Shown here: positions 41,973-52,631 of the stretch, in pieces | Layout of the letters: each line of letters begins with the position of its first letter | How positions within the stretch are numbered: the first letter of the stretch is position 1 | Assembly (NCBI GenBank): GCA_964187655.1 | Contig: CAXLMP010000045.1 | Location: forward strand, 1 to 64,000 | DNA from: Lentimonas sp002292345 | Lineage (GTDB): Bacteria; Verrucomicrobiota; Verrucomicrobiia; Opitutales; Coraliomargaritaceae | Length of the DNA: 64,000 nt | Direction: 5' to 3' | Made by a program: the position numbers and the translations under genes | Notes under the pieces: generated by a model | Told to the model about the DNA's origin: nothing | Database searches by the model: none | Seen by the model: only the letters and a program-made list of their open reading frames with translations

Positions 41973-42827
41973 ATGACAAACATACTAGCTTGTACCGACG
42001 GCTCCATTTACGCGTCTAGCGTTTATAATCATACAGCATGGGCTGCGGCTAAGATGTCCGCCTCCGTCCACGTGCTGCACATGCTCAATCCGCATCATGA
42101 AGACCCAGTCAAAGCGGACACCAGTGGCAGTATTGGCTTAGGCGCCAAAAGTGCCCTGCTCGCTGAGATCGTCGAACTAGAAGCGGCACGTGCTAAAGTC
42201 GCCCGTAAGCATGGCGAAGTTATCCTTGAAGATGCTATGACCCAACTCCGCGCCGCCGGAGTAGAGCAAATTGTAGCCGATCAGAAGCATGGCCGCCTCA
42301 GTGATTCCATTGATAACTACGAACGCGACGCAGATCTCGTCGTGATTGGTAAGCGCGGCAACCACGCCGATTTCGCAGCAGGTCACATCGGCCATAACCT
42401 TGAGCGTGTCGTGCGCAGCTGTCAGCATCCGGTACTGGTGGCGTCTCGTGAATTCAGTAAAATGGAGCGCTTCATACTGGCCTTTGATGGCGGCTCCAGC
42501 TCGAAAAAAGCGGTTCAATACGCTGCCAATAATCCACTACTGCAAGGCATGAAATGCCATCTGCTCAGCATCGGCAAGGGCAGTGATAAACTCAAAGCGG
42601 CACTCGATGAAGCCAAACGATCATTAAGTGAGGCGGGCTTTGACGTCAGTGCCGAGATTCGCGACGGCGAGCCAGACAAAGTGATCGGCGAAGCCGTTGC
42701 CGAAGATCACATCGACTTACTAGTTATGGGTGCTTACGGGCATTCACATATCCGTCATCTTATTGTTGGTAGCACCACGACAGCGATGATTCGGACAGTC
42801 CAAATCCCCGTTTTGCTGTTCCGCTAG
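41973..42827 (+). CDS. Tandem universal stress protein (UspA x2)
   Basis: 284 residues with two Usp domains (about 1-148 and 155-284). The second ends with the ATP-type motif MGAYGHSHIRHLIVGSTT (G-2x-G-9x-G-S/T form), the first with GKRGNHADFAAGHIGHNLERV, a divergent copy. Usp proteins bind nucleotides and respond to stress or starvation. Adjacent to sulP on the same strand, so it may sense energy state for the transporter (inference). Confidence 0.9.
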   Translation: MTNILACTDGSIYASSVYNHTAWAAAKMSASVHVLHMLNPHHEDPVKADTSGSIGLGAKSALLAEIVELEAARAKVARKHGEVILEDAMTQLRAAGVEQIVADQKHGRLSDSIDNYERDADLVVIGKRGNHADFAAGHIGHNLERVVRSCQHPVLVASREFSKMERFILAFDGGSSSKKAVQYAANNPLLQGMKCHLLSIGKGSDKLKAALDEAKRSLSEAGFDVSAEIRDGEPDKVIGEAVAEDHIDLLVMGAYGHSHIRHLIVGSTTTAMIRTVQIPVLLFR

Positions 42828-42850
42828 AAACCGCTATTACGCTCCACCAT

Positions 42851-43897
42851 ATGAGCATTGAAATACAGCCATTCGGCAACTTATCAACTGGTGAAGCTGT
42901 CAGTCTCTTCACACTGACCAACAAAAATGGCCTATCCGCGAAAATAACCAACTATGGTGGCATAATCGTTGCACTCAGCGTGCCAGATAGAGATGGCAAA
43001 TTTGCCGATATTGTTCTGGGCAAGGACTCACTTGAGGACTATGCCGCAGGACACCCGCATTTCGGTGCGATCACTGGTCGTGTCGCGGGTCGCATATCCG
43101 GTGCTCAATTTACCTTAGCTGGCAAAAACTATCCTCTCGCGGCGAACAATGGTCCCAACTGTCTACACGGTGGTCTAAAGGGCTATGATCAACTCCTATG
43201 GACCGCTGAAATTATCAACGATCACGGCGTCGATAAACTGCGCCTCTCGATCATCGACCCCGACGGTAGCAATGGTTTTCCAGGAACGGTCGAATGTACC
43301 GTCACCTACGCGCTGCTCGATGATAATACGCTCGAAATCGCCTACACGGCGTGCTCCGACAAGACGACTCCGTTGAACCTGACAAATCACTCGTATTTCA
43401 ATCTTAAAGGCTCAGGCGAGGGAGATATTCTAGACCATGAAGTGCAAATTTTCGCAGACTCGGTAGCGTCAATTGATGCCAATGGTACCTTGCTTGGCCG
43501 CCGCGACCCGGTGGTGGATGGATTCAACGACTACAGAAATCCTGTCGTGCTTGGCAGTCGCGAGCTCAACAGCAATAACGCCGACATTCACTTCTTCCTT
43601 GAAAATGGCCGCACCAAGTTACCACAGGTCGCCGCTATCGTGCACGAACCTACATCAGGTCGAACCGTGGAGGTCTTCACCACTGAACCGGGGGTACAAT
43701 TTTATGCGGGACTCTCTCTGTCTGCTGATGCACCAGAAGTCGGAAAGGATGGCCTTATTCACGGCGCAAAGACAGGATTTTGCCTCGAGACTCAGGACTA
43801 TGCCGATAGCATCAATTGTCCCAAAATGGGCGGTGCGATCCTCAGGCCCGATGAGCCATTTAGCTCCACCACCCTCTACCGCTTCAGCGCGAAATAA
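42851..43897 (+). CDS. galM: Aldose 1-epimerase (galactose mutarotase)
   Basis: 348 residues. NYGGIIVALSVPDRDG at the N-terminus, HFGAITGRVAGRI, NNGPNCLHGGLKGYD (conserved Asn/His), LTNHSYFNLKG (catalytic His) and, near the C-terminus, GFCLETQDYADSIN (catalytic Glu). Interconverts alpha and beta anomers of glucose or galactose. Lies 23 bp after the usp gene; co-transcription possible. No gal operon partners nearby. Confidence 0.93.
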   Translation: MSIEIQPFGNLSTGEAVSLFTLTNKNGLSAKITNYGGIIVALSVPDRDGKFADIVLGKDSLEDYAAGHPHFGAITGRVAGRISGAQFTLAGKNYPLAANNGPNCLHGGLKGYDQLLWTAEIINDHGVDKLRLSIIDPDGSNGFPGTVECTVTYALLDDNTLEIAYTACSDKTTPLNLTNHSYFNLKGSGEGDILDHEVQIFADSVASIDANGTLLGRRDPVVDGFNDYRNPVVLGSRELNSNNADIHFFLENGRTKLPQVAAIVHEPTSGRTVEVFTTEPGVQFYAGLSLSADAPEVGKDGLIHGAKTGFCLETQDYADSINCPKMGGAILRPDEPFSSTTLYRFSAK

Positions 43898-43978
43898 TGT
43901 ATTGCAGGGTCGCTGCTTAGCGATTGGCGAAATCTGAGGTTGAATATCATTGGCAGCGATCGGCGTTGTCGCTATTCA

Positions 43979-44006
43979 CTCTCAGCTCTCAACTCTCAGC
44001 TCTCAA
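43979..44006 (+). repeat. Pyrimidine-rich tandem repeat before uup
   Basis: Two exact copies of CTCTCAGCTCTCAA, each made of heptamers CTCTCAG and CTCTCAA, followed by related CTC-rich DNA up to 44046. It occupies the leader of the ABC-F gene. Possibly a slippage-prone or dispersed repeat. Confidence 0.75.
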
Positions 44007-44050
44007 GTCTCCTCTTTGAAGTCTCCCCCTTTAAACTCTCACACTCTAAC

Positions 44051-45946
44051 GTGGCACTACTCACATATCGAAATCTGACTGTCTCCTTTGGCGGCCCTCG
44101 CCTACTTGATGACGCTGGTATCACCATCGAAAAGCGCGAACGCATCTGCCTAATTGGCCGTAATGGTGAAGGCAAGTCCACGCTGCTGCGCATTATCGAC
44201 GGCGAGATTAAACCAGACACAGGTGAGATCGAAGCCATTCCAGGTCTGCGTGTAGGTAAGCTAGACCAAGAAGTGCCGCCCCATTTAGATAGTACCGTTT
44301 TTGAAATTGTTGCCGATGGACTCGGCCCAGCCGCCAAGGTCGTCGCGGAATACCACCGTCTGGCACACGAATACGACGATAATCAGGACGACGCCATTGC
44401 GACTCGTTTAGACGATTTACAAGAAGAGCTAGACCGCACCGACGGTTGGTCATTGGAACACAAGGTCGAAAATATCCTCAATCGCGTCGAGCTTGATGGC
44501 GATGCTCAGTTCTCTTCGCTCTCTGGTGGTAACAAGCGCCGCGCTTTGCTCGCCCGTGCACTCACCGCTGATCCACATATTCTTCTGCTTGATGAACCGA
44601 CTAATCATCTCGATATTCCCGGTATCCGTTGGTTGGAGGAATTTCTGCGTAAGGCCGACATCTCCCTGCTGTTCGTCTCGCACGATCGTGCCTTTATTCG
44701 CCGCGTCGCCAACCGTATCATCGACCTCGATCGCGGTCAGCTCACTTCCTGGAACTGTGAATACGAGACCTATCTCACGCGTAAGGCGGATTTGCTCGCC
44801 GGCGAAGCAAAGCAGCAAGCCGTGTTTGATAAAAAGCTAGCCGAAGAAGAAGTCTGGATCCGTAAAGGTATCCAAGCCCGTCGCACTCGCAACGAAGGCC
44901 GCGTGCGTTCACTGCAAAAGCTTCGAATCGAACGGGCCAAACGTCGCAACATCATCGGCACCTCGACTCTCAGCGTAAACGAAGGCCAGCTATCTGGGCG
45001 CAAGGTTCTGACAGTCGATAACATCAGTTACGATTGGGGCAACAAGCCACTCATCCAAGACTTTTCCACCGTCATTTGGCGCGGTGATAAGATCGGTATC
45101 GTCGGCCTCAATGGCTCCGGTAAAACCACCCTACTCAACTTACTACTGGAAAAATTGCAGCCTCAACAGGGATCCGTCACGGTCGGTACTAAGCTCGAAG
45201 TCGCGTATTTTGACCAACATCGCGCCCAACTTGATGATAAGCTGACGGTCGCTGAAAACGTCTGCCCATCTGGTGAAATGGTGACGATCAATGGCCGTCC
45301 GCGCCATATCATTACCTACTTGCAAGACTTCCTATTCACTCCAGAAACCTCGCGCTCGCCCATCACCAAACTTTCCGGGGGTGAACGCGCACGCTTGCTA
45401 CTCGCACGGCTCTTTCTACAGCCCGCAAATGTGCTAGTGCTCGATGAGCCGACCAATGATCTCGACATCGAAACCGTTGAGTTGCTCGAAGAGCGCCTGC
45501 TCGATTACGACGGCACCCTGCTACTGGTCAGTCACGACCGTAGCTTCCTCGACAATGTCGTCACTAGCACGATCGCTCTAGAAGGCGATGGCGTCGTGAC
45601 TGAATATAATGGTGGCTGTGAAGACTGGTTGGAGCAATTTGAAGCGCGCAAAACTGCCGAAGCACTCGCAGCAAAAGTACCGGCTACCGTTGCAAAACCT
45701 GCAGAACCTGCAGTTGCAGTAACGCCTGCACGAAAGCTAACCAATAAAGAGCGCGAAGCACTCCAAACCTTACCCGCTAAAATCGAACAGCTCGAAGCCG
45801 AACATGCAGCTCTGAGCGAGAAAATGGCCTCCGCGGAATACTACCAAGACCAGACAAGTGACATGGCTGGAGACGCTAAGCGCCTAGAGCAACTCGAAGC
45901 CGATACGATTGCAGCATACGAACAATTTGAGGCACTGACAGGGTAA
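44051..45946 (+). CDS. uup: ABC-F ATPase, Uup-like
   Basis: 631 residues from GTG 44051, preferred because ALLTYRNLTVSFGG is the usual beginning; the upstream open frame (from 43940) translates the CTC repeat. Two ATPase domains: GRNGEGKST / LSGGNKRRALLARAL / LLLDEPTNHLD, and GLNGSGKTT / LSGGERARLLLARL / LVLDEPTNDLD, separated by a charged linker (about 240-310). The C-terminal coiled coil after residue 560 (LTNKEREALQTLPAKIEQLE) is the Uup DNA/ribosome-binding extension. No membrane domain. Acts on ribosomes or nucleic acids rather than in transport. Confidence 0.9.
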   Translation: MALLTYRNLTVSFGGPRLLDDAGITIEKRERICLIGRNGEGKSTLLRIIDGEIKPDTGEIEAIPGLRVGKLDQEVPPHLDSTVFEIVADGLGPAAKVVAEYHRLAHEYDDNQDDAIATRLDDLQEELDRTDGWSLEHKVENILNRVELDGDAQFSSLSGGNKRRALLARALTADPHILLLDEPTNHLDIPGIRWLEEFLRKADISLLFVSHDRAFIRRVANRIIDLDRGQLTSWNCEYETYLTRKADLLAGEAKQQAVFDKKLAEEEVWIRKGIQARRTRNEGRVRSLQKLRIERAKRRNIIGTSTLSVNEGQLSGRKVLTVDNISYDWGNKPLIQDFSTVIWRGDKIGIVGLNGSGKTTLLNLLLEKLQPQQGSVTVGTKLEVAYFDQHRAQLDDKLTVAENVCPSGEMVTINGRPRHIITYLQDFLFTPETSRSPITKLSGGERARLLLARLFLQPANVLVLDEPTNDLDIETVELLEERLLDYDGTLLLVSHDRSFLDNVVTSTIALEGDGVVTEYNGGCEDWLEQFEARKTAEALAAKVPATVAKPAEPAVAVTPARKLTNKEREALQTLPAKIEQLEAEHAALSEKMASAEYYQDQTSDMAGDAKRLEQLEADTIAAYEQFEALTG

Positions 45947-46348
45947 GTCGTGTGGTCGATGGATTAGTAATACGAAACGGACTTCACGCAGGGAGTCTCT
46001 TTTCATTGTTTTGGCTTCATCAAATTAGCATGTTTCATTGCCCTAATTCTTCCCTTAAGCAAAAGCACAATCTAGTGATCAACGCCGATCATTATAGCGA
46101 CTAAGCAATCATGCAAGTGGTGACCTCTGCGGTCGCGGCCAAACAAGCTGGACAAGTAGCACGAACAATACGGAGGTGATCCATCCCAGATCTTGCCATG
46201 CCATACTTGGCAGAGACGAGCAACGCCTCGTCTACAATGTCTTCTTGTGAGAGACCGTTCGGTGCGTGACACAACTACGCTCACCATCTACCACTAGCAT
46301 TCTAGTATTGTCTGCCACGTCGCCATTCGCCAATGCTTTGAGATCGCT
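45947..46348. other. 402-bp non-coding interval with small hairpins
   Basis: No gene is supported here. AGACGAG (46214-46220) pairs with CTCGTCT (46227-46233) around loop CAACGC, a perfect seven-base hairpin. GGAGGTGATCCATCC at 46172-46186 is nearly the complement of the conserved 3' end of 16S rRNA (one mismatch over 15 bases), but the preceding helix-44 region is absent. The rest shows nothing recognisable. Confidence 0.5.
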
Positions 46349-47638
46349 ATGACGATCTCGACGCTCGACACCACACACTCCCAGAAACATATCGCCATCA
46401 TCGGTGGTGGCGCTGCTGGTTTTTTTGCGGCCATCACCGCAGCCGAAGCAAATCCTGCTGCGAACGTCACCATCTACGAGCGCAGCCAACACACACTGAG
46501 TAAAGTGAAAATCTCTGGCGGGGGTCGTTGTAATGTCACTCATAGTTGCTTTGATCCTGCCAAACTCGCCAGTCATTATCCACGCGGCTCACGCGAACTG
46601 CGAGGCGCCTTTCATCGATGGCAACCACAAGACACGATCCACTGGTTCGCCGAGCGTGACGTCACACTGAAGACAGAAGCCGACGGGCGCATGTTTCCAG
46701 ACACCGACGATTCGCAGACTATCATTGATTGCTTTCATACCGCGTCCGGTAACGCCGGCGTAAAATTACTTAAAGGCGTGGGCCTTAAAGGGCTCAGTCA
46801 AAACTCCAACGGCTCGTTCAATCTGAAGCTCACCGACGACACTCAAGCACACGCCGACGCGATCTGTATCGCCACTGGCTCGCTCAAGACAGCCCCTTTG
46901 ACTCAGGCTCTCGAAACTCTCGGACATACCATCGAACCGCTCGCGCCTTCGCTATTTGCATTCAACATAGCCGACAAACGCACCCACGGCCTCGCTGGCC
47001 TCTCGGTGCAAAATGCCAGCGTATCTTTAGTCGCGTCGTCGCTTGCGACGGCCTCTACGCGCAAATCTAAGTCACTCGCACAGACTGGCCCGATCCTCAT
47101 TACCCACCGCGGTTTTAGCGGTCCCGCAATTTTACGCCTCTCCGCATGGGAAGCGCGCAGCCTGCAGGATCAGAACTATCACTTCGATATAATCATTAAC
47201 TGGCTAGGCGATCAAACTGAGAACCAAGTGCGCGAGCAATTCGACAAACTTCGCAAACACAAAGGTCGCACCTTCGTCAAAAGCAAAATCTTTAAAGCCA
47301 TCCCACGACGACTTTGGGAACGCATCGTCGAAGCCGTTGGCATCAGCGCTGCCACTACGTGGTCACAACTTTCTAAAGCAATCGAAAACACACTCATCCA
47401 CGAACTGATCGCCGCCCGTTTTAGCGTCCAAGGCAAGACCACCAACAAAGATGAGTTCGTCACCTGTGGCGGCGTGCGCCTCAAGGAAGTTGATTTAAAA
47501 ACCATGCAGAGTCGCAAAGTCTCAGGCCTTTATTTCGCCGGCGAATGCCTAGACATCGACGGAATCACGGGCGGCTTCAATTTTCAGGCCGCTTGGACGG
47601 GCGGGCGAATTGCCGGACTGGCGATGGCTAAAGAGTAG
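46349..47638 (+). CDS. HI0933-family FAD-dependent oxidoreductase (second copy)
   Basis: 429 residues. FAD motif IAIIGGGAAGFFAAITAAEA, then KVKISGGGRCNVTHSC, the hallmark of the HI0933/YhiN family, RMFPDTDDSQTI, AICIATGS, ITHRGFSGPAILRLS, FVTCGGVRLKEVDLKTM and the C-terminal CLDIDGITGGFNFQAAWTGG. It fits the main YhiN-type subgroup, unlike the 27600 copy. Substrate unknown; some members reduce bile-acid-like enones, others are uncharacterised. Stands alone, convergent with the SUI1 gene. Confidence 0.87.
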   Translation: MTISTLDTTHSQKHIAIIGGGAAGFFAAITAAEANPAANVTIYERSQHTLSKVKISGGGRCNVTHSCFDPAKLASHYPRGSRELRGAFHRWQPQDTIHWFAERDVTLKTEADGRMFPDTDDSQTIIDCFHTASGNAGVKLLKGVGLKGLSQNSNGSFNLKLTDDTQAHADAICIATGSLKTAPLTQALETLGHTIEPLAPSLFAFNIADKRTHGLAGLSVQNASVSLVASSLATASTRKSKSLAQTGPILITHRGFSGPAILRLSAWEARSLQDQNYHFDIIINWLGDQTENQVREQFDKLRKHKGRTFVKSKIFKAIPRRLWERIVEAVGISAATTWSQLSKAIENTLIHELIAARFSVQGKTTNKDEFVTCGGVRLKEVDLKTMQSRKVSGLYFAGECLDIDGITGGFNFQAAWTGGRIAGLAMAKE

Positions 47639-47677
47639 TTACGGATAGTGCCCCTCCATCCACAACGATCCTCGCGG

Positions 47678-48076
47678 TCATCCACCCGCTCGCACAGGTT
47701 TATAACCCAACTTCTCGAGTTCGCTCATCACTCGGTCGCAGACATCCCCCTGTAGTTCAATCCCGCGGCCTTTGAGTGCGCCTCCACAGGCACAAATCTT
47801 TTTAAACTTTAAGGTCATCGCTTCGAGTTCTTTGAGCGGGATGCAGGTCGGAAATTCGCTTAACGTTGTCACCGTCTTGCCACCACGGCCTGCTTTTTCG
47901 CGGCGTACTTCGACGCGCCCTTTGGACTTTACCTTCTTGTCGGTCGCCTTCGGGCGCATCTGCTCGGACGTTGGTCCACTCGGCAGACCACCCGCATTGA
48001 GTGCCTCGAATGGATTGCTAGCAAAGGCTTGGCTCGCACCGTCGGTCGAGATTTTACTTTTAGAACGCTTGCTCAT
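47678..48076 (-). CDS. SUI1/YciH-type translation factor
   Basis: 132 residues. A lysine-rich, disordered N-terminal half (1-60) precedes a SUI1 fold: VEVRREKAGRGGKTVTTLSE, LKKICACGGALKG (here LKFKKICACGGALKGRGIE), ELQGDVCDRVMSELEKLGY. Related to eukaryotic eIF1 and E. coli YciH, which affect start-codon fidelity and stress translation. The start overlaps the stop of the upstream 70-residue gene by an ATGA junction. Confidence 0.87.
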   Translation of the reverse strand: MSKRSKSKISTDGASQAFASNPFEALNAGGLPSGPTSEQMRPKATDKKVKSKGRVEVRREKAGRGGKTVTTLSEFPTCIPLKELEAMTLKFKKICACGGALKGRGIELQGDVCDRVMSELEKLGYKPVRAGG

Positions 48077-48285
48077 GGATGATGTGGGCTATCGGGATTA
48101 TCGAGCCAGACCAATGCTTTGGCATAGCTGCGCTTAGTCAAAAAGTGTAGCAGTCGATCTTGCAAACCAGGTGTTTGCGCACAAGCATCGAGTCGCGCAA
48201 GTACCGATCGCAGTGTTTCACCCTCTGGCAAATCACGCACCTGAGTGATGCATTCCAAGTCCATCTTTAGCTGTTCTTGATCCAT
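48073..48285 (-). CDS. Hypothetical protein, 70 residues
   Basis: All-helical acidic protein (MDQEQLKMDLECITQVRDL...; also ETLRSVLARLDACAQTPGLQ), no signal or membrane segment. I do not recognise a family. The ATGA overlap with the SUI1 gene and protein-like composition support that it is real and co-translated. Confidence 0.6.
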   Translation of the reverse strand: MDQEQLKMDLECITQVRDLPEGETLRSVLARLDACAQTPGLQDRLLHFLTKRSYAKALVWLDNPDSPHHP

Positions 48286-48350
48286 TCCATACTTTCATAA
48301 TGATGCCGTACCAGGTGCAAGACCATAACGAATCGAACTCTAGCTTAGCC

Positions 48351-48388
48351 ATAAAACTTGACGTCAAGATATAAAACATGACGTCAAG
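48351..48388. promoter_or_regulatory. Paired palindromic operator candidate upstream of sucA
   Basis: Two direct repeats ATAAAACTTGACGTCAAG (48351-48368) and ATAAAACATGACGTCAAG (48371-48388) differ in one base and are spaced exactly 20 bp start to start, about two helical turns. Each is centred on the palindrome TGACGTCA; the first is a perfect 12-base palindrome CTTGACGTCAAG. They lie about 110 bp before the sucA start. This looks like a tandem binding site for a dimeric regulator; the regulator is unknown. Confidence 0.6.
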
Positions 48389-48496
48389 CCATTCTAGTAT
48401 TAGCTAAGCGAATAACCCAACTAATCTACCTTTAAGATTTGCAGCGCTAATAACTAAATCCTAACTTGGCTGACTCCACTCCCTTTTATTAAAGTC

Positions 48497-51229
48497 ATGA
48501 AGCACTCTACAATCGCCAGTCGCTGGAACGCAGATTTGATCGACCAAAACTACGAGACCTGGCAATCTAGTCCGGACTCACTCAGCGCCGAGTGGTGCGC
48601 CTTCTTTGAAGGTTTCGAACTAGCGCAGAACAATCACTTTCCTGCCACTGAGCAAACCGGCGCTACGAGCTCGGATAGTTTTGCGAGTAAGCAATCACGC
48701 CTAATCGGTGCGATCTACGCCTACCGGTCAATTGGACATACCATCGCCCAATTCAATCCGCTAACCAAGGAAGTACCGTTCAACCCACGCCTCACACTTG
48801 AGCGTCTAGGTTTAGACGAGTCGGATCTTGATACTGTATTTCACAGCGGCAACTATTTGGGCGGGATCGAAATGACCGCCCGTGAATTGCTGCAGCGCCT
48901 ACAGCAAACTTACTGCCACACCGTCGGCTTCGAGTATATCCATATACAGGAAACCCCACGCCGCCGCTGGCTACAAGCGCGTATCGAGCCGGAATGCTTT
49001 GTCCCTCGTTTTACTAAGCCCGAAAAGGAGCGTATTCTTCGTACCATCATGCAGGCCGAGGATTTTGAAAACTTCCTACAGACTCGTTACGTAGGCCAAA
49101 AACGCTTTTCGCTAGAAGGCGGCGAAACACTCATAGCTTGCTTGGAAAGCATCCTTGAGCGCTGCGGAAAAAATAAAGTCGATGAAATTGTGATGGGGAT
49201 GGCGCACCGTGGTCGCCTCAATGTCTTGGCCAACTTCCTCGGCAAATCTTTCGAATACATCTTTCGCGAATTCTCGGAAAACTATATTCCAGACACAATA
49301 CATGGCGATGGTGACGTGAAGTATCACCTCGGCTTTGAAACCAAACGCAAGACCAGCAGTGGCCATGCTGTCGAAATTCGCCTAGCGGCCAACCCCAGTC
49401 ACCTCGAAGCGGTCAATCCAGTGGTCGAAGGTAAGGCCCGCGCCCGTCAGCGCATTATCGGTGACCTAGAGCGCAAGCGTGTACTACCCTTACTGATCCA
49501 TGGCGATGCGGCCATCGCTGGCCAAGGCATTGTCGCCGAAGTCTTCGACTTCTCACAACTCAAGGGCTACCGTACTGGCGGTACGATTCATATTGTGGTA
49601 AATAATCAGATCGGATTCACCACTGGGCCCGATGAAGCGCGCTCCAGTCGCTATTGTACCGATGTTGCCAAGATCGTGGATGCACCGATTTTTCACGTCA
49701 ACGGCAACGATCCTCTAGCAACTATCGCAGCAATTGAAGCGGCTTTTGATTACCGACAAACCTTTGGTAGTGATGTAGTGATTGACATGTATTGCTGGCG
49801 TAAGCACGGCCACAATGAATCTGACGAACCTGCATTCACGCAACCGACTCTCTATAAGAAAATTTCGAGTATGCAGCCGATTGGCCGTGCGCTTGGCGAG
49901 CGTTTGGTCGGTACTGGAGAATTTACCGAGGAAGAAATCAGCACCATTGAAGCGGACTATAATAAGCAACTCGAAGCGGCTTTTGAAATCGCCAAAAAAG
50001 AGGAAACCCTCATCGGCGACTTGCTCTCTGAGTCGACCGCCAAAAACCAACCGTCTTACAACTTCAAGGGTTACAACACACGTGTACCTCAGGCGCAGAT
50101 CGAGCATATTGCTGAGCGCCTCGTGCAATTCCCAGACGGCTTCAACCCCAACAAGAAAATCATTCGACAGCTCAACACCAAGTTACAGGCGCTCAAGGCT
50201 GATAGTGGTATCGACTGGGGCATGGCCGAAGCACTTGCGTTTGGCAGCTTGCTGATGGACGGCACTCCAGTTCGGCTCAGTGGCCAAGATAGTGAACGCG
50301 GCACCTTCAGCCACCGCCACTCCGTGCTATACGATAATGAAACCCGTGAGCGCTATGTACCGCTGCTCGACTTGCAATCGGAACAAGCACAGTTTTGCGT
50401 GCACAACTCGCCGCTCTCTGAAGCCGCTGTGCTCGGGTTCGACTACGGCTACTCGCTCGACTATCCGCAAATGCTCTCGATCTGGGAGGCTCAGTTTGGC
50501 GACTTTGTTAATGGCGCTCAGGTAATTATCGATCAGTTCCTGACTTGCAGTGAGTCAAAATGGGGACGTTTGAGCGGACTCGTCATGCTACTACCGCATG
50601 GTTACGAGGGTCAAGGGCCTGAGCACTCCTCTGCCCGCCTCGAACGTTTCCTCCAAGCCTGTGCCGAGAACAATATTCAGGTCTGCAATTTAACCACACC
50701 CGCACAATATTTCCACATGTTGCGTCGCCAAATGAAGCGCGAATTTAAGAAGCCTCTGATTATTATGGCTCCTAAAAGTTTACTGCGCCACAAGGACTGT
50801 GTATCAAAGATCGAAAATTTTACCGACAATGAATTCTGGTCTATTCTCGATGACGAACTTGTCGCCAAGAAGACCGCCAAACGTGTTATATTCTGCTCCG
50901 GCAAGGTTTACTATGATCTCTCGGCTTACCGCCAAGCCAACAAAATTAAGGACACTGCAATCGTTCGCCTAGAACAATTCTACCCTCTCAATACTGATCT
51001 GCTCAAGCGGATCACCGCTAACTACCCGAAGGCCAAGGACATCGTTTGGTGCCAAGAAGAACCGAAGAATATGGGTGGATGGACGTTTATCGCACCACGA
51101 TTGATGGAAACCATCGAACGCATGCCGCGGTTCGCTGGCCGCGACGAAGCAGCTAGTCCAGCCGTCGGTTCACTCGCGCTGCACAAGCGCGAACAAGTTA
51201 AACTCGTCGAACAAGCATTCGGCAAATAA
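48497..51229 (+). CDS. sucA: 2-oxoglutarate dehydrogenase E1 (SucA)
   Basis: 910 residues. The N-terminal IDQNYETWQSSPDSLSAEW is the E1o segment that binds E2. The thiamine diphosphate region (about 230-450) contains MGMAHRGRLNVLANFLGK, HGDAAIAGQGIVAE and NNQIGFTT, and the C-terminal part has RGTFSHRHSVLYD, HGYEGQGPEHSSARLERFLQ (typical) and WCQEEPKNMGGW. Decarboxylates 2-oxoglutarate in the TCA cycle. Directly followed by sucB and lpdA. A tandem operator candidate precedes it. Confidence 0.97.
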   Translation: MKHSTIASRWNADLIDQNYETWQSSPDSLSAEWCAFFEGFELAQNNHFPATEQTGATSSDSFASKQSRLIGAIYAYRSIGHTIAQFNPLTKEVPFNPRLTLERLGLDESDLDTVFHSGNYLGGIEMTARELLQRLQQTYCHTVGFEYIHIQETPRRRWLQARIEPECFVPRFTKPEKERILRTIMQAEDFENFLQTRYVGQKRFSLEGGETLIACLESILERCGKNKVDEIVMGMAHRGRLNVLANFLGKSFEYIFREFSENYIPDTIHGDGDVKYHLGFETKRKTSSGHAVEIRLAANPSHLEAVNPVVEGKARARQRIIGDLERKRVLPLLIHGDAAIAGQGIVAEVFDFSQLKGYRTGGTIHIVVNNQIGFTTGPDEARSSRYCTDVAKIVDAPIFHVNGNDPLATIAAIEAAFDYRQTFGSDVVIDMYCWRKHGHNESDEPAFTQPTLYKKISSMQPIGRALGERLVGTGEFTEEEISTIEADYNKQLEAAFEIAKKEETLIGDLLSESTAKNQPSYNFKGYNTRVPQAQIEHIAERLVQFPDGFNPNKKIIRQLNTKLQALKADSGIDWGMAEALAFGSLLMDGTPVRLSGQDSERGTFSHRHSVLYDNETRERYVPLLDLQSEQAQFCVHNSPLSEAAVLGFDYGYSLDYPQMLSIWEAQFGDFVNGAQVIIDQFLTCSESKWGRLSGLVMLLPHGYEGQGPEHSSARLERFLQACAENNIQVCNLTTPAQYFHMLRRQMKREFKKPLIIMAPKSLLRHKDCVSKIENFTDNEFWSILDDELVAKKTAKRVIFCSGKVYYDLSAYRQANKIKDTAIVRLEQFYPLNTDLLKRITANYPKAKDIVWCQEEPKNMGGWTFIAPRLMETIERMPRFAGRDEAASPAVGSLALHKREQVKLVEQAFGK

Positions 51230-51242
51230 TGTTACAACCGTC

Positions 51243-51254
51243 ATACTTGACGTC
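51243..51254. promoter_or_regulatory. Half-site of the sucA-type motif before sucB
   Basis: ATACTTGACGTC (51243-51254) matches AAACTTGACGTC from the sucA repeats in 11 of 12 bases. It lies in the 58-bp sucA-sucB gap, 34 bp before the sucB ATG. The right half of the palindrome is not kept. May be chance. Confidence 0.3.
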
Positions 51255-51287
51255 GTCCATTTTTTCAAACTTTCCCACACATATATC

Positions 51288-52523
<1,236 letters not shown>

Positions 52524-52631
52524 CCGACCTTGGCCAAAGTGTAAATACAAGCATTCATCAAAGTAGAACTTCTCTCTTCTAATATTCCCACTTTCTCACT
52601 TAGCACAGCCGAACTTCCTACTTAATATATC

